Source of the DNA: a virus
IMG/VR virus record: IMGVR_UViG_3300045120_000102
Span: 1-55,693 of that record
DNA: 55,693 nucleotides
Direction: 5' to 3' (one strand)
Both the position numbers and the translations under genes were made by a program. Shown here piece by piece: positions 30,635 to 38,619 of this stretch. The first letter of the stretch is position 1. Every line of letters starts with the position of its first letter. Under the pieces are notes generated by a model. It saw only the letters and a program-made list of their open reading frames with translations, was not told the origin of the DNA and did no database searches.

Positions 30635-31316
30635 TCCGTCACCCCCATCCCGTATCGGCGTTTACGTTTCTCATACACAGCCCGCAACTCAACGACTTTC
30701 GCCAACTGGGCTTCTGCGCGTGCCTTCGCGACCATCTCAGCCCGCTGCGGGTGATCCTTCTTAGCCCACAACGCCCACAGATCGGCTATCAGGTGATCGG
30801 TCCGCGTCCACGGCCGCTGCCCGCCGTTGAGTGCCCGCGGCAGCGCCCCCTCCGAAGGCAGTTGCCGCACAAGAACACCCAGACGCCGCGCCGACAGGGA
30901 GCCGCGATAGTAATCCAGCAAATCAACCTGATAGAACCGGAGCAGATCAGCCTCTATCTCATCGCCGTACTCTTCGAGCAGACGGCAGAGGCCTCCTAGT
31001 TTCCCAGTGCCTCACGAAGTTTGGTGCCCAACTCGTCAAGCTGGCCCATCGTCATTCCGGCGTCACTGAGCTGCTGCCACTGCTCCACGCCGATCATCTG
31101 TTTGGTGCCCTCGTAGTTGTCGCCCGCCCGGAACGCGTCCGTGGCGGCTACAGGTATTCTCCCGCGCACCGGGATGCGCAGTTCCACGCCGCACTGCTCG
31201 ACGGTCACATATCCGTCGCCGTCGGCTTCCGCTTCGCGCGCCTGCACGGACGTCTTCCCCTTCTTGGCTTTACGTGGCGGCGGCGCGGGAAGGTGCGACA
31301 CGTTCGCGGCGGTCAC
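30631..31316 (-). CDS. Tail assembly chaperone, -1 frameshift product (gpGT-like)
   Basis: Predicted 228-residue fusion. Translation of the 106-residue short chaperone slips -1 at GGGAAAC (31005-30999). It goes on as KLGGLCRLLEEYGDEIEADL, LRFYQVDLLDYYRGSLSARR and WTRTDHLIADLWALWAKKDH, ending MGVTE. The aligned sequence DLLDYYRGSLS...LARL-like is typical of the T domain. The product chaperones the tape measure and tail tube; the ratio of short to long form matters for assembly. Confidence 0.88.
30996..31316 (-). CDS. Tail assembly chaperone, short form (gpG-like)
   Basis: 106 residues from 31316 to the TAG at 30998-30996, which immediately follows the slippery site. N-terminal basic stretch (PPPRKAKKGKTSVQAREAEA), then YVTVEQCGVELRIPVRGRIP and GVEQWQQLSDAGMTMGQLDE. 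It lies between the major tail protein and the tape measure, as expected. Confidence 0.88.
   Translation of the reverse strand: MTAANVSHLPAPPPRKAKKGKTSVQAREAEADGDGYVTVEQCGVELRIPVRGRIPVAATDAFRAGDNYEGTKQMIGVEQWQQLSDAGMTMGQLDELGTKLREALGN
30999..31005 (-). promoter_or_regulatory. Programmed -1 frameshift site GGGAAAC
   Basis: Heptamer G-GGA-AAC in the zero frame, one codon before the TAG stop. Shifting back one base gives GGG-AAA-C and opens the 3' frame. The heptamer and stop distance are canonical for tail chaperone frameshifts. Confidence 0.85.
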
Positions 31317-32119
31317 GCGACGGTCACCGTGCCGCCCGTACCGGTCGCGATGACCGTCGTCACGGGCCCGGTGAACGTCGCCACCAGCGGGCCACCAGTC
31401 GGACCCACCACCGTGACACCAGGCGCGGGCAGCGCAATAACGGGTGCGATCAACCTCAGAGCGGACTCCAAAGCCAGCGCCGTCTTCGTCGCGATCGACG
31501 CAGTCGGGACACCGTTGACGGTCGACGTGTACGTGGTGACAGCAGGCGCGATCGTGTACGTCTTCACCACATCATCGAGGGTGGCGTCGATGACGTGGAA
31601 CGCGTCACCGGCCGCGGAACCTGTGTGCAACACCTTCACCGTCCGCGACCACGGCTCACCTTCCTTGATGCCCGTCGATGCTGTGATCTGCGCCGCGCCG
31701 GGACGCTCCGACACCCACACGGTGGTGCGGTCCTCGTCAACGAACCGGTACAGCACATAAATTTGCACATCCCTGGGGATGCCGATCTTGTTGTTCGCTG
31801 AACCGGGCAGCGCGATGGCGCGGGTTGCCGCATTGTTCTCCAGCATCGTGAACCCCGTGTCGAGTTTGCCTTTCCGTAGCTTCACCCGATACCTGGGATG
31901 CCCGAACGCATCGTATTCGCGGACCTCGATCGACGGGTCCAACGGAATGCCGGCGTCAGCGTCGACCAGCCCGACGAACTTCCAGCCCAGAGCCTGCGGG
32001 TCAGCGGTTGGGGTCGCCGGATACCACGCAGATATGTCGACGACGTCCGCCTTTAGCGCGTACCACGCCTCAGCCTGATCGGGGATAACAGTGAGATCGG
32101 CATTAACGGTTGCAACCAT
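31313..32119 (-). CDS. Major tail protein
   Basis: 268 residues with a very strong ribosome site (AAGGAGGGAACC) and therefore high expected expression. The N-terminal two thirds form the tube domain (VVDISAWYPATPTADPQALG, YRVKLRKGKLDTGFTMLENN, IYVLYRFVDEDRTTVWVSER). The last about 70 residues are Thr/Val/Pro-rich and may form an Ig-like surface domain (VTVVGPTGGPLVATFTGPVT). Located between connector genes and chaperones. Confidence 0.85.
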   Translation of the reverse strand: MVATVNADLTVIPDQAEAWYALKADVVDISAWYPATPTADPQALGWKFVGLVDADAGIPLDPSIEVREYDAFGHPRYRVKLRKGKLDTGFTMLENNAATRAIALPGSANNKIGIPRDVQIYVLYRFVDEDRTTVWVSERPGAAQITASTGIKEGEPWSRTVKVLHTGSAAGDAFHVIDATLDDVVKTYTIAPAVTTYTSTVNGVPTASIATKTALALESALRLIAPVIALPAPGVTVVGPTGGPLVATFTGPVTTVIATGTGGTVTVA

Positions 32120-32193
32120 GCGAGGTTCCCTCCTTAAAGGGCATTTCCGAGATTAAAGGGACGACCTTCGCCCTGAATTGGGTGAGGCCAGAT

Positions 32194-32589
32194 TTATTGC
32201 GGTACAGCGGTGCGGACACGGGTCAAAACAGTGAACGACGCAAGGTCGCCGCCCGTCGCCTCATCGCGGCCCTCAAGAATCCCAGTACCCGGCAGTACCG
32301 CGGCGACACCAGGAATTCGGGCCTCATGCACCCGCCCGAACAACGCCTGAATGTAGGTGCGGTTACGGCCGGACGTGTACGTGGTGAAACGGATCGTCGG
32401 TGATGTTGCTGCCGGCCACACCGCCAGCGGATCGCCGTCGTCCTCGACGAGGAGCACAGGACCGGACCCGGTAGTCCAGTCGGACGGCAACCAGAGACGC
32501 ACAGACAACTCCGGGAACCGGGCGGCTAGATCGGTTTTCGCCCAGTCTTTCACCAGCCGCGCCACGTCGACCGGTTCACGGCTGGTCAC
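32194..32589 (-). CDS. Tail terminator/completion protein (131 aa)
   Basis: Starts at GTG 32589 (GTGA overlap). DVARLVKDWAKTDLAARFPE and SVRLWLPSDWTTGSGPVLLV fit the tail terminator fold that caps the tail tube and joins it to the head. Fourth connector-type gene after the capsid, immediately before the major tail protein. Confidence 0.75.
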   Translation of the reverse strand: MTSREPVDVARLVKDWAKTDLAARFPELSVRLWLPSDWTTGSGPVLLVEDDGDPLAVWPAATSPTIRFTTYTSGRNRTYIQALFGRVHEARIPGVAAVLPGTGILEGRDEATGGDLASFTVLTRVRTAVPQ

Positions 32590-32831
32590 CGTTTCGGCCG
32601 CACTTCCAAACCTGCCGCGGACGCTGCCCGGGTCAGCACCCCATGTTTGGCCTGCAACCCGGCTGGGACGGACACCGACGCCGCGGCACGATCCGTCGTG
32701 TATGTGCGCAAGACCGCAGCCTCACCGGCTTGCTCGGCTACTTTCCTGCCGAGGTCGTCGATTACGTCTCGGGCAAGCACCTTGAGGACTTCCTCAGCGC
32801 CCGCATGATTCACCTTGAAATTGCCTGTCAT
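32586..32831 (-). CDS. HK97 gp10-like neck protein (81 aa)
   Basis: ATG 32831 overlaps the upstream stop (ATGA). GNFKVNHAGAEEVLKVLARD, VIDDLGRKVAEQAGEAAV and SVPAGLQAKHGVLTRAASAA match the short minor neck proteins that follow the head-tail stopper. Confidence 0.72.
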   Translation of the reverse strand: MTGNFKVNHAGAEEVLKVLARDVIDDLGRKVAEQAGEAAVLRTYTTDRAAASVSVPAGLQAKHGVLTRAASAAGLEVRPKR

Positions 32832-33139
32832 CCTTGGCTCCTCATGCACACCACTTCCAGGACGCCGAAGTCGCCTCGATGCCAGTCGTTGACGACGATC
32901 CGGTACCGGTGCCCGCGCACGGTCAGCTCATCTGAGTTGATGATGTCGGCGCTGAGCGGGAAATAAACCGTACAGGCGATGTTCTCGCTGTCACGGCCGC
33001 GCGCCAATTGTTCTGTTCCGGCGCCCGGTGCGATCAGGATCGCCAACACAGTGGTGTCGGTGGCGGTGATCAGCGCACCGTCCTCATCGCGGCCGCCGCC
33101 CCGATGTCGGGTCACCGGCTCAACAGGCTCGAAGATCAC
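32828..33139 (-). CDS. Head-tail stopper (103 aa)
   Basis: GTG 33139 (GTGA overlap) gives MIFEPVEPVTRHRGGGRDED; the frame is open upstream but would overlap the adaptor. Contains TVLAILIAPGAGTEQLARGR, TVYFPLSADIINSDELTVRG and HRYRIVVNDWHRG, a beta-barrel pattern as in SPP1 gp16-like stoppers. Position agrees. Confidence 0.75.
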   Translation of the reverse strand: MIFEPVEPVTRHRGGGRDEDGALITATDTTVLAILIAPGAGTEQLARGRDSENIACTVYFPLSADIINSDELTVRGHRYRIVVNDWHRGDFGVLEVVCMRSQG

Positions 33140-33603
33140 GTCTGCTGCTCGTAGAGCGGATACCCGGCCAGGACGGCTCCGCACGAACAGTACGATCCAC
33201 CGAAGTACAGGGCGCAGATCGGTGAGTGATCGACGCGGCACGACACGGTGTCAACGGAGTACGCCTTACCCTCTGAACCGTTCTTGCAGATGTCCTGCAG
33301 TTGAGTGATTTCGCTAGGCCACAGGTTGAACCCGCCACGTTGACGGGTGTCAAGAGTGACCCCGAGCGGGCCCAGGGTTTGCGACTGCAAAGCTCCCGCC
33401 CCGGCCTGCGCCCAGCGGGTCACAGAGCCGATCAGGATCAGCCGCGCCTCAGCTAACTGATCTTCGGTGGGAGCCGGATCGGTCGACGCCAGGCAGGGCG
33501 CAACCCGCGACGCGCGAGCATTCGCGCCGTCAACCCACGTGTCCGACATCGCATTCGACGCGACATCGGCAGGCAGGTCGGAGGAGCTGATGATCTCAGC
33601 CAC
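33136..33603 (-). CDS. Head-tail adaptor (155 aa)
   Basis: LPADVASNAMSDTWVDGANA, then EDQLAEARLILIGSVTRWAQ, helical, fits the connector that binds the portal. The C-terminal CRVDHSPICALYFGGSYCSC is Cys-rich, which is unusual for the family. First of the four connector genes. Confidence 0.72.
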   Translation of the reverse strand: MAEIISSSDLPADVASNAMSDTWVDGANARASRVAPCLASTDPAPTEDQLAEARLILIGSVTRWAQAGAGALQSQTLGPLGVTLDTRQRGGFNLWPSEITQLQDICKNGSEGKAYSVDTVSCRVDHSPICALYFGGSYCSCGAVLAGYPLYEQQT

Positions 33604-33618
33604 GGGTCACACCACCAT

Positions 33619-33795
33619 CTAGTCGTTGACCGGTTGGGCTGCCCGACCCTTGGCCGGAGTGGGCTTGTCCTCGGGCGTTTCCGCCGGGAGTCGGTAGCCG
33701 GCTGCGAGACGCTCCACCTTCTTCGATTCCGCTACCGACACCCTCTGACCGTTGGGTGCGACCAGGGTGACAGTCTCAACCTTCTTCTCGACCAT
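33619..33795 (-). CDS. Small protein between capsid and adaptor (58 aa)
   Basis: ATG 33795 has a strong GGGGAAAG site. MVEKKVETVTLVAPNGQRVS, then VAESKKVERLAAGYRLPAET resembles small VTLVAPNGxxVxVPxxxVxxLLxxGYR proteins located here in many actinobacteriophages. A head-joining role is inferred from position. Confidence 0.65.
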   Translation of the reverse strand: MVEKKVETVTLVAPNGQRVSVAESKKVERLAAGYRLPAETPEDKPTPAKGRAAQPVND

Positions 33796-33829
33796 GTTCT
33801 TTCCCCTTTCCCGGGTTTAGACGTTGGCT

Positions 33830-34765
33830 TTACGGCGTCGCGTCGATGACCTTGGCGAACGCATCCAGCGCCATGATTCCGATGCCGTACACAACCTCGG
33901 AGCGGATCGCGATCTGGTTCTGCCGCTTCAAATCGCCAAGCCCGTCGGGGTCGCCGTACTCGATCAGCTCCAACGGAATGTTCACTTGCACGCCCCACCG
34001 GAACGCGCTGAAGTCGCCGACGACGGCCTTCACGTTCGGGTTCGTCGACACGTAAGCCCCAGTCGCTGGTGTTACCGCCTCAGGTCCGCCGCGGACAGTG
34101 TCTGACACCGCCGCATTCAGGCCGGCGAACGTGGACGTGTTCGTTCCGAAACCGAGTTCCGGGTACAGCTTCTGATCGGTGGTCACACCGCGCTGCGTGG
34201 CCAACTTGAAGCTGAAGGAGTTATCGAGCGCGATCCCGTCCGGCGCGATGCTGTCGTCGAGCACCAACTGGACGGCAGCCTCAATAGCCTGGTCGGGCTT
34301 GAGGATCGTGGTGGGCGTCAGCTCGACCACGTTCGTTGTGTCAAGGATCTTCGCCGGCGAACCCGCAATCAGGGTGCCGGTCCGCGGATTGATGCCGTGG
34401 ATCGCGATCAGGTCGAGCGCACGCCCGAGAGCGACACCAGACAAGTCCCGCATCGTCTGCAGGACGCCGAGCTGACGCGACTCATCAGCCCACATAACTT
34501 CCTGGTTGAACCGTTGCGTGACATGCACCTTCCGGGGGATCGCGGTCACCGGGGCGAACACCGCAGTGCTTTCTGCTTTCTGCGCGCCTTCACCCACAAC
34601 CTCACCGCGAGGTGGAGACGTCAACGTCATGTACTGCTGGTCCCCGAACTCCTGCGGCTCAGCCGAAGACAATTTGGCAAGTACAGACTGGCCTTGCGCC
34701 CTCTGCCACACACCGGAAACCATGTGCTTGGGCAGCGAAAAGGTTCCGGTTGCAAGTGCGACCAT
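33830..34765 (-). CDS. Major capsid protein (HK97 fold)
   Basis: 311 residues. FSLPKHMVSGVWQRAQGQSV, EFGDQQYMTLTSPPRGEVVG, KVHVTQRFNQEVMWADESRQ and IALDNSFSFKLATQRGVTTD, then VVGDFSAFRWGVQVNIPLEL and QIAIRSEVVYGIGIMALDAF are the E-loop, spine helix and A-domain pattern of HK97-type capsids in actinobacteriophages. No protease gene is seen next to it. Good upstream GAAAGGAACAAGAA ribosome site. Confidence 0.92.
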   Translation of the reverse strand: MVALATGTFSLPKHMVSGVWQRAQGQSVLAKLSSAEPQEFGDQQYMTLTSPPRGEVVGEGAQKAESTAVFAPVTAIPRKVHVTQRFNQEVMWADESRQLGVLQTMRDLSGVALGRALDLIAIHGINPRTGTLIAGSPAKILDTTNVVELTPTTILKPDQAIEAAVQLVLDDSIAPDGIALDNSFSFKLATQRGVTTDQKLYPELGFGTNTSTFAGLNAAVSDTVRGGPEAVTPATGAYVSTNPNVKAVVGDFSAFRWGVQVNIPLELIEYGDPDGLGDLKRQNQIAIRSEVVYGIGIMALDAFAKVIDATP

Positions 34766-34784
34766 TTCTTGTTCCTTTCGTGTT

Positions 34785-35336
34785 TTAGGAGCCGCCGCCG
34801 AAGAATCCCCTAGCGAAAGCTAGGTCGTCCTCGTTGGTGGTGGTTCCGGTCTGTGTCGACGTGCCCTCTTTGGGCACGTTCGGGTGTTTCTTCTTGCGCT
34901 CGGTCTCGGCGTTCGCCATTTCGGCCGTGCGGTCTGCGAGTCGCTTCGCCTGGGCGGTTAGCGTCTCTTCGTCGGTTCCAGTGAGGAACAGGTCAGCGTC
35001 TTCCAATGAGATGCCGTGCGTGACAGCGATGCGTAGACGCAGGGATTCCGCTTTCGCGGTGTCCCGGTCCTTCTCGGCGGTGGTGATACGACCGTTAGCC
35101 TTCTCAAGTTCGGAGAGGTTGGCCTGCTCGATCTGGTCGAGCTTGGCGGCCTTAGACTTGAGGTCGTTGTAGTCCTTGAACTTTGCGCGTTCCCGGTCTA
35201 AACGATCTTTCAGCGCCGCGTTCAGCTCTTGCTGCGAGTTGATTGGTTTGAACTCGTCAGCGGCGGGCGTCTCTCCGCTGGCGTTTCCGCCCTGGCCTTC
35301 TGCCGTGTTGGTCGTTTCGGGTGCTGCATCTGACAT
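34785..35336 (-). CDS. Capsid scaffolding protein (183 aa)
   Basis: Acidic disordered start, then a long coiled coil (residues about 38-135: LNAALKDRLDRERAKFKDYN, EQANLSELEKANGRITTAEK) and a basic C-terminus that binds capsid. Upstream AGGAGGAACAACC. Location right before the capsid gene is standard. Confidence 0.88.
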   Translation of the reverse strand: MSDAAPETTNTAEGQGGNASGETPAADEFKPINSQQELNAALKDRLDRERAKFKDYNDLKSKAAKLDQIEQANLSELEKANGRITTAEKDRDTAKAESLRLRIAVTHGISLEDADLFLTGTDEETLTAQAKRLADRTAEMANAETERKKKHPNVPKEGTSTQTGTTTNEDDLAFARGFFGGGS

Positions 35337-35367
35337 TGGTTGTTCCTCCTGGTGGACCGCCCGTTAA

Positions 35368-35384
35368 CCGCCGGACGTAGGCGT
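35368..35384 (-). repeat. 17-base intergenic direct repeat, copy 1
   Basis: CCGCCGGACGTAGGCGT. It matches 40404-40420 (CCGCCCGACGTAGGCGT) at 16 of 17 bases. Both copies are in short intergenic gaps, one before the scaffold gene and one before the terminase operon. A control site is possible. Confidence 0.45.
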
Positions 35385-35387
35385 ACA

Positions 35388-35409
35388 CCCGTCAAATTTG
35401 AGTGACGGG
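35388..35409. terminator. Hairpin between MuF-adjacent gene and scaffold gene
   Basis: Perfect 7-bp stem CCCGTCA/TGACGGG with 8-base loop in the 103-base gap (35337-35439). Could be a partial terminator, RNA processing site or 5' end stabiliser for the highly expressed scaffold-capsid transcript. Confidence 0.45.
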
Positions 35410-35439
35410 AAGAATTGGTGGGGGTTAAATCAGCCGAAT

Positions 35440-35640
35440 CTAGTTTGGCTTTTGCGCCCGCGCGTTCATATAAGCCTGCCGGTGCGGCGACGTGTACCAC
35501 CGCTGCAACAGCATCGACTCGTAGCCTTCCATCCACATCTGCGCCAACGCCAACGACCTACCCGCATAAGGATTCGAGGCACCAACCTCCGCCGCGCGGC
35601 CCTCAGCCAGCGCACGTACCGCGTCATCCTTCATGGTCAC
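35440..35640 (-). CDS. Small protein between MuF and scaffold (66 aa)
   Basis: GTG 35640 overlaps the MuF stop (GTGA); ATG 35634 is two codons later. Helical: DDAVRALAEGRAAEVGASNP, then RSLALAQMWMEGYESMLLQR and a basic tail (SPHRQAYMNARAQKPN). It may be a head assembly accessory; not recognised. Confidence 0.62.
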   Translation of the reverse strand: MTMKDDAVRALAEGRAAEVGASNPYAGRSLALAQMWMEGYESMLLQRWYTSPHRQAYMNARAQKPN

Positions 35641-37166
35641 TGCAAATAGTCCTGATTCTGGGCGGCGAACTTGTTGATACTGTACTCGCCGCGCAGCACC
35701 ATTTCCCGCAGAATCGGCCTCGTCAAACGTCCGTTCTTGTCGAACCATTCAGCCATCTCAGGGGTCATCCATTTACGGGCCGTCGCATCGTTCACAGACC
35801 ACAGTTCTTTCGGGTTCACCTTCAACTCGAACGGCTTCCGAACCATGTACCCGTTGGTGGCGTTCTCCGCCTCCAGGGCCATCTCACCGACCCTGCGATG
35901 GAACACCGACGCCAGCAGTTGGTCGAACCCTTCGCCTCTATGGCCTTCCGCGCGTGACTGCGCGATAAAATCCCTGCGCCGGATCGAGCTCACCGATTTG
36001 CCGGTGACCTCGGATTCGGCTTCTGCCGGGTCGGCGCCTTCCTCGATTAGCGCGATTATGCGGTCGGCGTCAGCTTCAGCTTTTGCCGCTTTCCGAGTCT
36101 CGGCGCGGCCTGCGCGTTCAGCTGCGCGGCGTTCGGCGTCCTCGAGCGCTTCGAGCGCCGCGACGGCCGCCTCAACCCGGTCGTCGTCACCGGCGTCGAT
36201 GGCTTCCCTGAGTTCGCGGGCCGCGCGGTTCATCGGTGTCTCGCCGACCGCCTGCGCCGGTTCGGCGGCTACCGCCGTGGGAACACTGTGCAGGTCTTCG
36301 GCATCTACACGCTGCCAGTACTCAAGGGCATGCAGGTAGTCATCCTCAGCGTCCAGCCAAACCGCTGTATCTCTGCGCTCTACGGCCCGCTCTCCTGCTA
36401 CCACGGCCCGCTCACCGCTGGCTCTCTCCATCGCCAACGCAATCTCCTTGGCGCTGCTCGCCCCCGCCCGCGTGGCGGCCTTGTAGTCGGCTTCCCACTG
36501 CTTCACGTACGGGGCCGGCTCAAACGTGCCGCCTTTACGGACGGGTACCGCGGTGCAATGGCAATGATCGTGGTAGCGGTCGCCGAGTTTCTGCGTGCCC
36601 TGGGTGCGGCCACCACGACCGATAACTTTCGTGCGGTACGCGCCGAGCTCCTTGTCGAAAACGACGCCACTAGCTTTGTACAGATACTGCTCGTCACGTG
36701 TGGCTAGCATGCGGCAGAATCCGCACGCCGACGCTGAAGCGTGACGCGCCCAACGGGCACCTTCACGGCCGGCGTTGATGAGCACCGTGTCCCGCGACGC
36801 CCCGAACACCGCACGACTAGCGGTGCCCTTCAGCGCTGATGCCGGGTCGGCTTGAAGCATCGCCCACCGACCCGACGCCGCTAACTGCTCAACCGGCGCC
36901 AACTCTGCGGGCTCAACGACGAACCCGGCGTTCTTCGACGGCTGCTCCCCGTACCACACCGCTGTCGCGCTCGCCGCCGACGCCAGATACGGGGTAGCCA
37001 ACGCCGGGTAGGCGTCACTAATGAACCCCAGCAACTCCGGTTGACTCAACCGACCCAACCTCGGGCCGATCTTGTCTATCCGCGTGCCGAGTTCGTTGCT
37101 GATCCCGGTCAGGAGCCGCTGAAACTCAGCTACCGCCAGCGCCACTGACGGCCTGCTGTGTTGCAT
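35637..37166 (-). CDS. MuF-like minor head protein (509 aa)
   Basis: GREGARWARHASASACGFCR and RYHDHCHCTAVPVRKGG (residues about 135-215) are the characteristic Cys/His MuF core. GTG 37145 is an alternative start, shortening the overlap with portal. The C-terminal half has a long Ala/Glu-rich helix (AALEALEDAERRAAERAGRA) and a final unrecognised domain (FDQLLASVFHRRVGEMALEA, LKVNPKELWSVNDATARKWM). MuF proteins often carry C-terminal effector domains injected with DNA; none was identified. Confidence 0.85.
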   Translation of the reverse strand: MQHSRPSVALAVAEFQRLLTGISNELGTRIDKIGPRLGRLSQPELLGFISDAYPALATPYLASAASATAVWYGEQPSKNAGFVVEPAELAPVEQLAASGRWAMLQADPASALKGTASRAVFGASRDTVLINAGREGARWARHASASACGFCRMLATRDEQYLYKASGVVFDKELGAYRTKVIGRGGRTQGTQKLGDRYHDHCHCTAVPVRKGGTFEPAPYVKQWEADYKAATRAGASSAKEIALAMERASGERAVVAGERAVERRDTAVWLDAEDDYLHALEYWQRVDAEDLHSVPTAVAAEPAQAVGETPMNRAARELREAIDAGDDDRVEAAVAALEALEDAERRAAERAGRAETRKAAKAEADADRIIALIEEGADPAEAESEVTGKSVSSIRRRDFIAQSRAEGHRGEGFDQLLASVFHRRVGEMALEAENATNGYMVRKPFELKVNPKELWSVNDATARKWMTPEMAEWFDKNGRLTRPILREMVLRGEYSINKFAAQNQDYLQ

Positions 37167-38619
37167 TCGGCGGTGGCGGTGGCACAGCGGGCAACTCCGC
37201 GGTCGGCGCCGTCAGTTTGTCGACCAACGACGTAGCCGTGGCGAGCCGCGCACCAGCCATCGCCTGCTTGATCTCCTGAGGAGTCAACCCAAGCAGTTTG
37301 TAACCCACTTCGGTGCCCGCCAACTCCGGCGCCGCAGCCAACTGCTTCATGCCCGCATCCGCTTGCGCCGCGCGGGACTGGTACCGCGGGTCACGCCACA
37401 GCGCGTCAATCGACTTCCATTCAGGCGGCACATCATCCGCGCCGATTTTGTTCAGCATCAGTAGAGCCCGCATGAACGAATTCCGCAGCGCGGGCGTGAA
37501 GTCATCAACCGCGCCCTCCGCTTCGGCGATCAGCTCATACTGCGAAGCGTCATAAGACTCCGCCGAAGTCGGATTCGCCATGTCGGCGATCGCGACAGCC
37601 GTATCCGGCAACTGCGCCTCCCTGGCGAACAGCTTCGCGAGACCGTTGATGTCCGTCCAGTGCGGCTCCGGGGACTGAGCCGGGAACTGCCTCACATCAG
37701 GGCGGGCCAAACTAACATCCACGTCCTGATCATCCGGGATCGCCTTGATCCGACCCAGGCGTATCTCCCACATCGTTTGCTGGGTGCCGTCAGCGTTCCT
37801 GAACACCGAAGCGTCCGCGCCGAGCAACCAAAACTCCGGATAAGAGAACACATCCATGTGCCCCTCGCGGCGAACAAGATTACGCACCGCCGCATCCTGC
37901 AACCCCATGATCGGCCGCGTGATCCGAGACTGCCCGAACGGACGCTTCGGTGCAGGCTTGTACGGCAGCACCTCCGCGGGCACCCCGTACACATGGGGGT
38001 ACCGTTCGACCTCCCATTTTAGGGTCGCTTTGTCGCGGTGAGCTGTGATCGTCTCATCGTCGAGGTATAGGGCGAACTCCAGCAGGTTGCCGTCTTTGTC
38101 CTTGTCGATCACCGACAGCAGATTGTCCAGATGACGGCGGCGACGATTCCACTGCCCTGACGCCTCCGTCGCATCCAGCACGTGGATCAGCGCGCCAGGC
38201 TCGTCGTCCTCGCCGACCGTGTTCACGAGGAACGCCGGGCCGTGCTGCAACGCCGCGACGATCGCCCCGTCAACCTCAGAGTCGAGATGATTGTCATCCC
38301 ACACCTCGGCGCCACCCAAGCTGTCAAGGTCACCGTCAGGCCACACAAACCCATCCAAATTACACCTGCGGGCGAGCGCATCGACCGCCTTACCAGTCCA
38401 ACCAAGAACAAGCCCCAGGTTGTAATACTGCGGCGGGATCATCGTCCCCACGAAACGAACCGACCGCTTATTCTCGTAATACGAGGTGCGCAGCAAATTC
38501 GTCTGACGGCGCCGCTCAATCTCCCCGTGCAGCCCGCAGATGAGGGCGTTCTCATCGTCCGACAAACCAGGAATACGGACGGCCGTCATCTCAGGCAGAT
38601 CAGTGACGGCATACTCCAC
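37126..38619 (-). CDS. Portal protein
   Basis: 497 residues, GTG 38619 directly after the terminase stop. EIERRRQTNLLRTSYYENKR, WTGKAVDALARRCNLDGFVW, KRPFGQSRITRPIMGLQDAA and DLANPTSAES-like DMANPTSAESYDASQYELIA are typical of actinobacteriophage portals. Forms the dodecameric channel at the head vertex. Overlaps MuF by up to 41 bases. Confidence 0.92.
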   Translation of the reverse strand: MEYAVTDLPEMTAVRIPGLSDDENALICGLHGEIERRRQTNLLRTSYYENKRSVRFVGTMIPPQYYNLGLVLGWTGKAVDALARRCNLDGFVWPDGDLDSLGGAEVWDDNHLDSEVDGAIVAALQHGPAFLVNTVGEDDEPGALIHVLDATEASGQWNRRRRHLDNLLSVIDKDKDGNLLEFALYLDDETITAHRDKATLKWEVERYPHVYGVPAEVLPYKPAPKRPFGQSRITRPIMGLQDAAVRNLVRREGHMDVFSYPEFWLLGADASVFRNADGTQQTMWEIRLGRIKAIPDDQDVDVSLARPDVRQFPAQSPEPHWTDINGLAKLFAREAQLPDTAVAIADMANPTSAESYDASQYELIAEAEGAVDDFTPALRNSFMRALLMLNKIGADDVPPEWKSIDALWRDPRYQSRAAQADAGMKQLAAAPELAGTEVGYKLLGLTPQEIKQAMAGARLATATSLVDKLTAPTAELPAVPPPPPNATQQAVSGAGGS

